Of a stretch of DNA of 23,121 bases, positions 6,292 to 14,134 are shown piece after piece. The notes under the pieces are model-generated. The model was not told the DNA's origin and did not search any database. It saw only the letters and a program-made list of their open reading frames with translations. Source of the DNA: a virus; IMG/VR virus record IMGVR_UViG_3300027573_000120, positions 1-23,121 of that record. The stretch is one strand, 5' to 3'. How positions within the stretch are numbered: position 1 is the stretch's first letter; the number at the start of each line of letters is the position of its first letter. The position numbers and the translations under genes are program-made.

Positions 6292-7816
6292 AGAAAAGTC
6301 CGGCCAATATCTCCCCTTCGGGCCGGATGATATGTTCCCCAATAAATTAGCTTCCTTAGTTCAGGGTTCCCCCACGGCGACTGCGTGTTTATCTACTATG
6401 GTAGACTTCGTCACCGGAGAGGGATTCAACAAAGGGGTAGGACTTGAGAATCTTGTTATTAATAATCAGGGGTTAAAGTTCTTTCGGTACCATAGTATTT
6501 TATCAGATTCATTAGTTCATAACTGGGGGGTTGCTTCCATCGTCAAGTACAACCAGGCCGGGGAGATTACACAGATATTTGACATCCCTTTTGCCTACTG
6601 CCGACTGGGTAAACCCGATGATAGGGGCATAATTTCAAAGATACTTTACAACCCCTATTTCGGGACGGGCCTTTATAACAGGGCACAGACGGTAGAATAT
6701 GACGTTTACAATCCAACGGCGGCCACCGTTCAGATGGGAATGGAAAAGAAATGGAAAGGGCAGATAAACTGGCTCGGCATTAAAGACCAGAAACATCCGT
6801 TTTATCCTATTCCTGATTATTATTCCGCTTCGCACTGGATGAATGTGGAAAAGAACGCGGCGGTTTACTTCGATACCAATTTAGAGAACGGGTTTCTTCA
6901 GTCTATGGTATTAAAGATGGTCGGTGACCCTAATGACGTTTCCGGGAAGAAGGATGGAAACGACGAGGATATAACCAAAGGGAAACTTTTGGATGAAATG
7001 TTAACCAAAGACTTCTCAGGACCAAAGCGGGCGCATAAGATAATGACCCTATGGGGAAACAATAAAGAAGAATGGCCTGAACTGGCGGCCTTCCCCACGA
7101 ATGCTAATTCAGATTTATATAGGGTACAGGATGAACAGGCCACCCGCAAGATAAGCATAGCTACCAAAGTGCCCGCTATTTTAGCCAATGTAAACGACGC
7201 CAATAACTTCGGAGGGGAACAAATAAGACCAGCGGTGAAATTAATGCAACAACGGGCCAAAAGGCCACAGGATTTATTACTAGATTATTACTCGGATATG
7301 CTGAAACGGTTCATTAATCCGGTGACTGTTCCGATAAAAATAGTCCCTTATAACCCGTTCCCAGAATTAGAGAGCATAGATCCACAAGTGTGGGGCGTGA
7401 TGACGCTGGAAGAACAAAGGAAATGGACACAAGACCACACAGAAATAGAATTAACGCTTACAGCCCCCCAAACACCGGCTCCACCCGTCGAAAACAGGTT
7501 TGTGAACCTACATTTTGACTCTTACCCCGCCGGGGCGAAGGCAAATGCAAAACGGGCGGTAGAATGGGAGGAAAAAATGCAAACTTTCTGTCAACCGAAG
7601 AAAGGAAGGATGTTGACAGACCAGATTTTGAACGGGATTCCCCTGGGGCCGAAAGAAATCAAGCGTTTATCACGGTATTTAAGTAAGAATACGATACATA
7701 AAGACAAACCCTACGGCGAAAGTTGTGAGGCGGTGATGTATGACGCGTGGGGAGGGTCTGAAATGATGGTATGGGCTAACGAAAAAGTAAAAGAGTTAAA
7801 TGGCAAAGCTGATTAA
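6233..7816 (+). CDS. Phage portal protein with an extra C-terminal domain
   Basis: 527 residues from ATG 6233. The frame is open to 6122, but that part lies inside the glycosyltransferase gene. The N-terminal pattern (YLPFGPDDMFPNKLASLV, 26-43, then SPTATACLSTMVDFVTGEGF) is the usual opening of Bacteroidota phage portals. A middle region with YPIPDYYSA and a late KVPAILANVNDANNFGGEQI segment match the clip/stem part of the family. From about residue 417 a separate Lys-rich domain follows (FVNLHFDSYPAGAKANAKRA to AWGGSEMMVWANEKV). It resembles the short 'AKRALEW..RMxSFF..H..D' module found in some phage head morphogenesis proteins. Portals form the dodecameric DNA gate at one capsid vertex. 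Confidence 0.85.
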   Translation: MARFSHAWRTASISRRYGRKEKSGQYLPFGPDDMFPNKLASLVQGSPTATACLSTMVDFVTGEGFNKGVGLENLVINNQGLKFFRYHSILSDSLVHNWGVASIVKYNQAGEITQIFDIPFAYCRLGKPDDRGIISKILYNPYFGTGLYNRAQTVEYDVYNPTAATVQMGMEKKWKGQINWLGIKDQKHPFYPIPDYYSASHWMNVEKNAAVYFDTNLENGFLQSMVLKMVGDPNDVSGKKDGNDEDITKGKLLDEMLTKDFSGPKRAHKIMTLWGNNKEEWPELAAFPTNANSDLYRVQDEQATRKISIATKVPAILANVNDANNFGGEQIRPAVKLMQQRAKRPQDLLLDYYSDMLKRFINPVTVPIKIVPYNPFPELESIDPQVWGVMTLEEQRKWTQDHTEIELTLTAPQTPAPPVENRFVNLHFDSYPAGAKANAKRAVEWEEKMQTFCQPKKGRMLTDQILNGIPLGPKEIKRLSRYLSKNTIHKDKPYGESCEAVMYDAWGGSEMMVWANEKVKELNGKAD

Positions 7817-8327
7817 CTACCAATATCTCCGGGTCGAAGCTGACATTTCACAGAATGTCAAAGACCTTGAACTGGACAACCCTATCAAGCGGTCGGAAGA
7901 GATGCTTGCAATGCTTATAGGCGATAGTTTATACGCTGAACTGGTTTCAGAAAACCCCAATTTTACAGGGGGGAATATTACGCTGATGCCCTACGTGAAA
8001 AAATTCTTAGCGTGGCAGGCTTATCAGTTCTGGTTACCAAAAGCAAACTTCAAAACGCACAATTCAGGGCTAAGAGTGCACGAAGAGGAGAATTCAAGGG
8101 CGGCAAGTTCAGAAGAGATGGCCAATTTAATCCGTGACGCAAAGATGTGGTGCCAGACGCAGAAGGATAAGCTAGTGCAGTACTTAGAAGACAACTGTGA
8201 TGGGTATCCGCTTTACAACTGTCAGTGTAACGACACTACTAAAACGGGGACAGGCTTTCATATTACTTCGGTAGGTAATCATCCCCACGGGTGCGGGTGT
8301 AATTCATGCAGACATGGACATTCATAA
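7800..8327 (+). CDS. Head-tail connector / neck protein (DUF6712-like)
   Basis: 175 residues, overlapping the portal gene by 17 nt. An N-terminal helical part (IKRSEEMLAMLIGDSLYAEL) leads to YVKKFLAWQAYQFWLPKANF, a conserved-looking Trp-rich core typical of the small connector that follows the portal in Bacteroidota phages. The C-terminus is a Cys/His-rich tail, roughly residues 138-173 (YNCQCN, then HPHGCGCNSCRHGH), that could bind zinc. The likely role is in the neck ring below the portal. The family assignment rests on pattern memory, not on a search. Confidence 0.65.
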   Translation: MAKLINYQYLRVEADISQNVKDLELDNPIKRSEEMLAMLIGDSLYAELVSENPNFTGGNITLMPYVKKFLAWQAYQFWLPKANFKTHNSGLRVHEEENSRAASSEEMANLIRDAKMWCQTQKDKLVQYLEDNCDGYPLYNCQCNDTTKTGTGFHITSVGNHPHGCGCNSCRHGHS

Positions 8328-8667
8328 TGAATTCATAGCCAATAAGAAAGACCTTGTGTTCTATGCAGGGAAAGCGATACTTAATAAAGTACACGCCTTC
8401 TTTGACATTAACGGTGACCCGTGGGACTTTTCGGACGCTATTGGATTCACGTTCACCATCTGGCAGGAGCGGGAAGGGGGATTAGAGATGATAGCATGGA
8501 CGGACCCAACGAATTTACCATCTACTACGACGACTAATGAAATAACATTGAATGCACCGGCTTCGGACACTGATATTGAATTAGGAAAGTATTACTATGA
8601 AATAGAGTATTTAGTGGCTGGGGGTTATTCTGTTTTAATCGCTTATGGTGAAGCTAAGTTTATATGA
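8314..8667 (+). CDS. Ig-like / BppU-type baseplate or fibre-attachment protein
   Basis: 117 residues, overlapping the connector gene by 14 nt. The arrangement of strands (DLVFYAGKAILNKVHAFFD, then FTFTIWQEREGG, NEITLNAPASDTDIELGKYY, YEIEYLVAGGYSVLIAYGEAKF) is that of the N-terminal Ig-like domain of baseplate upper proteins, where a 'D-x-x-x-G-x-F-x-x-x-x-x-V' strand is followed by a 'GxYYYEI' hairpin. Such domains join receptor-binding proteins to the tail. No longer fibre part is present, so it may act as an adaptor for the fibres encoded downstream. Confidence 0.6.
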   Translation: MDIHNEFIANKKDLVFYAGKAILNKVHAFFDINGDPWDFSDAIGFTFTIWQEREGGLEMIAWTDPTNLPSTTTTNEITLNAPASDTDIELGKYYYEIEYLVAGGYSVLIAYGEAKFI

Positions 8668-8915
8668 ACTTCACTTTAAATGATAATGCTGTAAACTTTG
8701 AGTTAGAGGATAGGAAGGATTTTGAACTAGGGCAAGATAGGCTAAGTTTTAAACTGAATGCTATCACGGATGTTCCGGTAGTTTCTGGATGTTTGAGACT
8801 ACTGGAAGATGGGTTTTTCAGGCTTTTACAAGATAGTTCTTTCAGGCTTTTAGAACAGTGTGCGCAACCAATAGGGAATGAATTTGATTACACATTGGAT
8901 TTTACTTTTGAATAA
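8664..8915 (+). CDS. Small beta-repeat protein with period-8 FxLxxD repeats
   Basis: 83 residues built almost entirely from an imperfect 8-residue repeat: FTLND, FELED, FELGQD, FKLN, LRLLED, FRLLQD, FRLLEQ. Alternating hydrophobic and polar positions suggest short strands of a sheet or solenoid. It shares ATGA with the upstream gene and TAATG with the downstream fibre gene, so it belongs to the fibre operon. No enzymatic motif is present. A role as a structural adaptor or fibre tip is inferred from position alone. Confidence 0.6.
   Translation: MNFTLNDNAVNFELEDRKDFELGQDRLSFKLNAITDVPVVSGCLRLLEDGFFRLLQDSSFRLLEQCAQPIGNEFDYTLDFTFE
8790..8861 (+). repeat. Tandem 24-nt (8-codon) repeat, three units
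   Basis: The three units encode CLRLLEDG, FFRLLQDS and SFRLLEQC. At DNA level TTTCAGGCTTTTA recurs at 8816 and 8840, exactly 24 nt apart, so the last two units are recent enough to share sequence. Confidence 0.7.
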
Positions 8916-9751
8916 TGCCTAACAAAAAAATAACCGAACTACCAGCAGCCGGCGCTATAACAGGTACTGAATTGATGGAGGCTGTTCAGGGTGGAATAAA
9001 TGTACAGACTACAGTTGCAGCGGTAGTTGCTACTGCCGGAGGCGGTTCGGCGTGGACCACTACAACAGCAGGGATAGTACAACGGTCTACACAAGCGCAG
9101 GCACAAGCGATCGCCACCAGGGCGGGGTTGGGATCTTCTTCTGGGCAGGATGATGCCAGAGCGCCTTCAGAATTAGGTCTGTTGGATATGCTCATCCAAC
9201 TGTTCAATACAGCGGTGACATGGGTAGCTAAAATGACGTTCACTGCGGCGCCAAGATTTAATTCAACTACAGCGAGTCAATTTTTAAAAGTAGATAGTAG
9301 TAAGGATTTAGTCTCTGTTGCATCCGCGACACAGTCAGAATCGGTAACGGGAACGGATGATACCAAACCTTTAACGCCCCTTTCATTAGAAAATAAAACC
9401 AGTGTAAAGAGAGCGTCAGCAGCAATATCTGCCGGAACGATGACCTTGAATTGTGCCAGCAAAGAAACTATACGATTCGAAGACACATCAACAACGTCAT
9501 CTGCATTTACGATAGCGTTCTCCAATGAGTCTGTTGTTGAAATGTTTGAGCTGAATATATTTATCACCGGTACTGTAGCGGTGACTATGCCTTCTTCGGT
9601 TATTATGACTTCTATTGATGGACGGTGGGTTAACGGTACAAAAATACTGACATTAACGGGGGTTACGGCCTCTCCGTTCTGTCTTATATTTTCAAGAGTT
9701 TCATCGACAAGGTTTGAATTAGTTGCTTCTTATGCTTTCTATGCAACATGA
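8915..9751 (+). CDS. Tail fibre protein
   Basis: 278 residues. The N-terminus KKITELPAAGAITGTELMEA (4-23), then VQGGINVQTT, is a short module repeated nearly intact in the fibre protein at 10768-11634, so it is probably the attachment segment. The middle is Ala/Thr-rich with low complexity (QAQAQAIATRAGLGSSS). A QSESVTGTDDTKPLTPLSLE segment near residue 140 is typical of phage fibre 'TDDTK(A/P)VTPL' joints. The C-terminal part is a beta-rich receptor-binding-like domain. The gene abuts its neighbours (TAATG upstream, 4-nt overlap downstream). Confidence 0.75.
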   Translation: MPNKKITELPAAGAITGTELMEAVQGGINVQTTVAAVVATAGGGSAWTTTTAGIVQRSTQAQAQAIATRAGLGSSSGQDDARAPSELGLLDMLIQLFNTAVTWVAKMTFTAAPRFNSTTASQFLKVDSSKDLVSVASATQSESVTGTDDTKPLTPLSLENKTSVKRASAAISAGTMTLNCASKETIRFEDTSTTSSAFTIAFSNESVVEMFELNIFITGTVAVTMPSSVIMTSIDGRWVNGTKILTLTGVTASPFCLIFSRVSSTRFELVASYAFYAT

Positions 9752-10380
9752 GTTTAATATTACAAAAAAAGAAATTCTTTAGTCCTCAAGCACCAGAGGT
9801 AGCACAACGAAAACTATCTACGAATGCTTCTAATACTGTTACACTAGCTTTTGATAGTGTCCCTGCTGCTGGTAGCCTGTTGCTTTTTTTCTATACAAAC
9901 ACACTATCGCAAGAAGATCTATCAGCATCCCCCAGCGGATATACGAATTTAAATGCACCGTCACCTAGTGTAGATGGTCCTAAAGCACATACCGGTTACG
10001 TCATAGCAGATGGGTCTACTAATTCATTCACATTTACAACTGCAACTGGGGCCGCTGCTTCTTTGTATGGATTTGAAATAGTAAGCTATTCAGCGGTAAG
10101 CACTGAGGGATTTAATTTTGCAACTTCAACAACTTTCGTACAGGCCGGCGGTAGTGCTGATGCATTGGCTTTTGGGGCCACTAATTTAGGATTTGCTTTT
10201 GTTGCGGTGGGTAATACATTTTCGTCACTGACCGTAGATGAGGCGTATACAATAAATCTGTCAAATTCAAGAAGCGGATCGGCAGAAAAATTCTACTCAG
10301 TTGCAGAAACAGAAGACCCCATTTTCTCATGGGTAACTGCCAGACAAACAAGATCAGTAGTTATAAGAGTAAGACTTTAA
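9748..10380 (+). CDS. Tail fibre-associated beta-sandwich protein
   Basis: 210 residues with a basic N-terminal stretch (LILQKKKFFSPQ), then alternating beta strands throughout: VTLAFDSVPAAGSLLLFFYT, GYVIADGSTNSFTFTTAT, NLGFAFVAVGNTFSSLT. This looks like a jelly-roll domain of the kind seen in phage receptor-binding proteins and in fibre-associated proteins. No catalytic motif is visible. It shares ATGA with the preceding fibre gene. Carbohydrate binding is a plausible role but unproven. Confidence 0.6.
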   Translation: MSLILQKKKFFSPQAPEVAQRKLSTNASNTVTLAFDSVPAAGSLLLFFYTNTLSQEDLSASPSGYTNLNAPSPSVDGPKAHTGYVIADGSTNSFTFTTATGAAASLYGFEIVSYSAVSTEGFNFATSTTFVQAGGSADALAFGATNLGFAFVAVGNTFSSLTVDEAYTINLSNSRSGSAEKFYSVAETEDPIFSWVTARQTRSVVIRVRL

Positions 10381-10390
10381 AACAAAACAT

Positions 10391-10765
10391 ATGGCAACAG
10401 CAATCACACCAGAACAAATGAAAGCACTTGAATCTCATCAGCGTCACCGTGATATATGCACCCAGTGGGTGAGAGACATTGCAACCTTTCTTCGCCAGAC
10501 GGCTAACGGGGATGTAACATGGGCACAAAAGCGAGTTATAGCCGCTGGGGTGGCCTTGCACCCAAACTCACAGGACTATAGTGAATGGATAGCTCAAATG
10601 ACGGCTACTCAAAAGGGGGCTGTGATATGGGACGGTATAGATGCGGAGATAACACCAGAAAACCTTGATGCTACGGTAGACTTTCTTGCTTCCGGTGGTG
10701 GAACAAAGTATGATGAAATGGCAAATGATGTTTATACACTTAGGGCCACACGAATAGAGTTTTAA
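10391..10765 (+). CDS. Hypothetical protein in the fibre operon
   Basis: 124 residues, mainly helical in appearance, with Glu, Gln, His and Arg in its first 40 residues (MATAITPEQMKALESHQRHR). There are no Cys pairs, glycine repeats or catalytic motifs that would identify a family. It is preceded by a 10-nt gap and followed 2 nt later by the next fibre gene, so it is almost certainly co-transcribed. Its predicted helical nature sets it apart from the beta-rich neighbours; a chaperone or trimerisation helper for the fibres is one possibility (inference). Confidence 0.55.
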   Translation: MATAITPEQMKALESHQRHRDICTQWVRDIATFLRQTANGDVTWAQKRVIAAGVALHPNSQDYSEWIAQMTATQKGAVIWDGIDAEITPENLDATVDFLASGGGTKYDEMANDVYTLRATRIEF

Positions 10766-10767
10766 GT

Positions 10768-11634
10768 ATGCAAAATCTAAAAATAACAGAATTACCACCA
10801 GCATCATTACCTATAACTACGGGGGTGAAGTTTGAAGCTGTACAAGCGGGGATAAACGTTCAAGTGGACGCAGACAATATGCCCGGAAGTGGCGGTGGTG
10901 CATGGGGAACGATAACCGGTACACTGTCTGCCCAGACAGATCTACAGGCAGCGTTAGACCTTAAATCAGATAAAATCCCCAATATCAACACTGAAACCGT
11001 AGACTATACGCTAGTATTAACCGATGAGTTTGTTTCTATGGATAAGGCCACGGCTGTAAATTTAACAGTACCGCCGAACTCCAGTGTGGCATTCCCTCTG
11101 AATAAATATATTCCAGTACTTCAGGCGGGAATAGGAACTGTAAACTTTGTGGCTGGTGTAGGTGTAACGATTACAAGTTCTTCGGGAAACCTAACTACGC
11201 CAAGTCAAAATTCTATCGTAGGATTAATCCAAACAGGTATAGATGACTGGCAGTTGATAAACGGAAGTTTAGGAGACATCATAGACTGGTCTACAGGTAT
11301 TACTCCGGTGGGATGGGCTTCTTTTACAACAAAGCAAGCGTATTATATTGATGATGGCCGTCGTGTGTTTCTAACGGGCCAAATTTCAGGCACTGGGGAT
11401 TCGGGCACCACCGCCTCTTTCTCTTTACCTGTTGCGGCAAACTCTACCGTATATGCTACAGCCGCTGGGGTTTTTGTTTGTCAAACGGTGAGCAGTGGAA
11501 CCGTTGCTGCGGGTATCGCTGCCATATCTGGCGGTTCGGTAACATGCACAATATTCCCGACAGTAACAGGGTCTACAGGATGGAGCGCTAATAACGCTCG
11601 TCAAATAAGATTTTCATTCACCTATTTCAAATGA
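10768..11634 (+). CDS. Tail fibre protein with KITELP module
   Basis: 288 residues. The N-terminus (LKITELPPASLPITTGVKFE, then AVQAGINVQVDADNMPG) is the same short attachment module as in the protein at 8915-9751. A helical TLSAQTDLQAALDLKSDKIP joint, common in trimeric fibres, follows at about residue 53. Beta-rich domains come next, ending with GWASFTTKQAYYIDDGRRVF and a C-terminal beta sandwich (RQIRFSFTYFK). The shared N-terminus suggests the two fibres dock at equivalent sites or compete for one. Confidence 0.75.
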   Translation: MQNLKITELPPASLPITTGVKFEAVQAGINVQVDADNMPGSGGGAWGTITGTLSAQTDLQAALDLKSDKIPNINTETVDYTLVLTDEFVSMDKATAVNLTVPPNSSVAFPLNKYIPVLQAGIGTVNFVAGVGVTITSSSGNLTTPSQNSIVGLIQTGIDDWQLINGSLGDIIDWSTGITPVGWASFTTKQAYYIDDGRRVFLTGQISGTGDSGTTASFSLPVAANSTVYATAAGVFVCQTVSSGTVAAGIAAISGGSVTCTIFPTVTGSTGWSANNARQIRFSFTYFK

Positions 11635-12623
11635 TAACTACTTTATTGCCAACCACAAATCTGCTACGTGTAAATAATGCGTATACTGAATTTGAATACT
11701 TTTTGTACAGCTCAGTGGAGCCTTATGTCTCTAATCCTATATTAGTAGGAACCCCACCCAGGACAAATACGTGTCCAGCGGGGATTCTGGTTGACCCATT
11801 AGATGCTACTAAAAAATTATTTTGGAGGGGAGAGTTCGATAATACCGGGGGTTCTCTTAATTCACAAATAGGATTATTTGAAGGGTCAGACGTTGACGAT
11901 CCTTATGACCTTGGCACCCGGTACGGTACTGTCATTGCACCAGGAGCTACAGAAGATGTAAGGGGATGCCGTTTCGGAATGCCTGTATTCATAAGCGGCA
12001 CAGACGTTTGGTATTATTATGTTGGCTTAGACATCGGATATAATTGGACCATTTGCAGGGCTGTGTCTACCGACGGGGGGCGAACATATACAAAAATGGG
12101 CATTGTTCTCAGCCCAAACGGTACGGATGAATTTGGCGTATCTGGTCCGGCTATTTACAGAGAAGGTGGGACATGGTATATGGGGTATACTTGTTGGAGT
12201 GGCCCTGTAAATTCAGTGGGAATTACACACGATCCTGGTGCATCATCTGTGGGAATACGGTTGGCTACTTCTTCAGACGGTATAACATGGACTAAAGCTG
12301 GGGTTACTTTAGTGCCGTTGGTTTATGATCGTGTAGAAGATTCCCAATTTTATAAAATAGGTGACAAATATGTTTTACTGTATAATGTATACAAGGCTGC
12401 GGGGGCTACTACGTGGTCACTGTTTGTAAGTTCCAACACTGTACCAAATACAACATTTACGGTACAAAAACCTTTTAAATATGTATATGGAGAAGTCAGG
12501 GCAGTAGGTTTTCTTTTTACCTATAGTGACGGTTTTACATATGTGTATTACCAGCAGGAAGATCCACCTCCAGGATCTGGAATAGATAATATTTATGTTG
12601 CAAAACTAATACCTCCTAACTAA
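11631..12623 (+). CDS. Beta-propeller protein, GH43/GH32/sialidase-like
   Basis: 330 residues. Successive blades carry paired 'S-x-D-G-x-x-W/Y' turns: STDGGRTYTKMGIVL near 144 and SSDGITWTKAGVTL near 215. They lie with tight aromatic strands such as YREGGTWYMGYTCW and FYKIGDKYVLLYNVY. This is the layout of five-bladed glycoside hydrolase propellers (GH43, GH62, GH32/130). Three acidic residues of a GH43 site cannot be confirmed by eye, so it may bind rather than cleave glycan. No signal peptide or fibre N-terminus is present. It shares ATGA with the upstream fibre gene and abuts the next gene. Confidence 0.7.
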   Translation: MITTLLPTTNLLRVNNAYTEFEYFLYSSVEPYVSNPILVGTPPRTNTCPAGILVDPLDATKKLFWRGEFDNTGGSLNSQIGLFEGSDVDDPYDLGTRYGTVIAPGATEDVRGCRFGMPVFISGTDVWYYYVGLDIGYNWTICRAVSTDGGRTYTKMGIVLSPNGTDEFGVSGPAIYREGGTWYMGYTCWSGPVNSVGITHDPGASSVGIRLATSSDGITWTKAGVTLVPLVYDRVEDSQFYKIGDKYVLLYNVYKAAGATTWSLFVSSNTVPNTTFTVQKPFKYVYGEVRAVGFLFTYSDGFTYVYYQQEDPPPGSGIDNIYVAKLIPPN

Positions 12624-13646
12624 ATGATAACCTATACCGATAAAGTTCAGTTAACGCCTAACCCTAATCCTGATGTAAATCAATGGAAGGCGGATGATGC
12701 TAATGAGGTAAAGACGGAGGTGAATACAGACATTACCAATTTAGCCACCCACGTAGCTAATACTTCAAATCCTCACACGGTCACAGCTACACAAGTAGGG
12801 TTAGGAAATGTTGACAATACTTCAGACGTAAACAAACCAGTAAGCAGTGCAACTCAAACATCATTGAATGGTAAGCAGGATGTGGACTCTGATCTTACTA
12901 CCATCGCAGGATTAACACCCTCCAATGACGACTTCCTACAACGCAAATCTGGGGCATGGGCGAACAGATCCATAGTACAAGTACAGTCTGATTTAGGCAT
13001 AGGTGGGGGTACAGGAACGGTAACAGTCACAGGAACTGATACACTTGATTCAAGTGATTTTAACAAAACAATTTTATGCTCTGGAACATCGACTGATTAT
13101 ACCGTTAACCTCCCTACGGCAGTGGGTAATACAGGGCAGATATTTGACTTTGTTGGAGTGTCCGCGCTAACGAAAATAGTTACTGTAGATGCTAACAGTA
13201 CAGAGACAATAAACGGAATAGTAACACGAGCATTCACCGGAAGGGGTGGATTTAAAATAGTTTCAGATGGGGCCAATTGGCAAGTACTCGGCGAACGCCC
13301 TTCTAATATTCTATACACACCAACATACACAGGGTTTTCTAGTCCGCCAACTAACATAACTACGTTTAGTTTGCTAGGCAAGATGATGACCATCATCTAT
13401 AACATTTCCCCTGGTGCTGCTTCAGGAACCGGATTAACTTTTACCATTCCGTCCGGGTTTACAATAGGAGCCACTACCTATAATTATTCAAGGGTCCAGA
13501 CCGCCGGAGCGTATGTCAATACTGGTATGGCCGAAGCTGGTATAACTGGTACTATTATAACGATATATACTACAGCGGCGGGAGGAACTCCAGCCAGCAC
13601 AAGTAATAAAGCTGCTAATGGTCAGATAACTTTTGAAATACAATAA
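12624..13646 (+). CDS. Long tail fibre protein
   Basis: 340 residues, starting directly after the previous stop (TAAATG). The segment HVANTSNPHTVTATQVGLGN (42-61), then VDNTSDVNKPVS, is the classical phage fibre joint 'NPH-x-V-T-x-x-x-V-G-L-G-N-V-x-N', followed by a TQTSLNGKQD helix. The rest is beta-rich: two domains with repeated TITV-type strands and a C-terminal domain containing SNKAANGQITFEIQ. It is the last gene of the fibre block. Confidence 0.8.
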   Translation: MITYTDKVQLTPNPNPDVNQWKADDANEVKTEVNTDITNLATHVANTSNPHTVTATQVGLGNVDNTSDVNKPVSSATQTSLNGKQDVDSDLTTIAGLTPSNDDFLQRKSGAWANRSIVQVQSDLGIGGGTGTVTVTGTDTLDSSDFNKTILCSGTSTDYTVNLPTAVGNTGQIFDFVGVSALTKIVTVDANSTETINGIVTRAFTGRGGFKIVSDGANWQVLGERPSNILYTPTYTGFSSPPTNITTFSLLGKMMTIIYNISPGAASGTGLTFTIPSGFTIGATTYNYSRVQTAGAYVNTGMAEAGITGTIITIYTTAAGGTPASTSNKAANGQITFEIQ

Positions 13647-13647
13647 T

Positions 13648-13848
13648 ATGGAACTACTCATAACGCTTCTAATCTACATTATCGTCTTCGCGTTGATTTA
13701 TTATCTGGTGATCACGATTATAGGAATGCTTCCAGTACCGGCACAGATTCAACAATTTGTGAAGGTGATTTGCTTGGTGATCTTCTTGATTCTTATTGTT
13801 TCACTGTTCTTCGGATGGCAGCCTCTGCCCAGATTTCATTTTAAATAA
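13648..13848 (+). CDS. Two-TM holin-like small membrane protein
   Basis: 66 residues from ATG 13648 (a TTG at 13633 in the same frame lies inside the fibre gene). Two hydrophobic segments (LLITLLIYIIVFALIYYLVI and VKVICLVIFLILIVSLFF) flank a short loop with PVPAQIQQ. The C-terminus is short and basic (PRFHFK). The layout matches the Thivi_2564-like family of small membrane proteins and class II holins. It lies upstream of the tailspike and endolysin genes, so a lysis-timing role is plausible. It resembles the protein at 20006-20191 and the insertion at 14917-15099. Confidence 0.65.
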   Translation: MELLITLLIYIIVFALIYYLVITIIGMLPVPAQIQQFVKVICLVIFLILIVSLFFGWQPLPRFHFK

Positions 13849-13849
13849 A

Positions 13850-14134
13850 ATGGCAACTAAGAAAGCAGTACTGGAGGATGATGATTACGAACCCGCCGTA
13901 GTAATAGGAATGATATTGGCCGCACGAACCATCGCACTGGATTTGGATTCCCGTAAACGACAGTTTGCCAGAACTGTGTTAACTAATCCGGTGGACTATA
14001 TTCCGATATTCAAGTATCTCATCATCGTAAATTTGGATACCACGAACTGGGGAGCAATGACAGAGCCGCAGAAAATAGCAGCGACAGAAATAGAAGCCTA
14101 TAACGTGTTCAGTCAGGCAGGAAACATAATATGA
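13850..14134 (+). CDS. Hypothetical protein
   Basis: 94 residues from ATG 13850, preceded by the stop of the holin-like gene one base earlier. It starts with a charged segment (MATKKAVLEDDDYEPA), then shows amphipathic helices (AARTIALDLDSRKRQFART, IEAYNVFSQAG). There is no signal peptide, TM segment or known motif. The next gene begins at the ATGA overlap 14131-14134, so it is in the lysis/tailspike operon. Function is unknown. Confidence 0.6.
   Translation: MATKKAVLEDDDYEPAVVIGMILAARTIALDLDSRKRQFARTVLTNPVDYIPIFKYLIIVNLDTTNWGAMTEPQKIAATEIEAYNVFSQAGNII

Noticed and set aside
13633-13647. TTG start extending the holin-like protein
   Set aside because: It lies inside the upstream fibre gene, and the ATG at 13648 gives a proper hydrophobic N-terminus.
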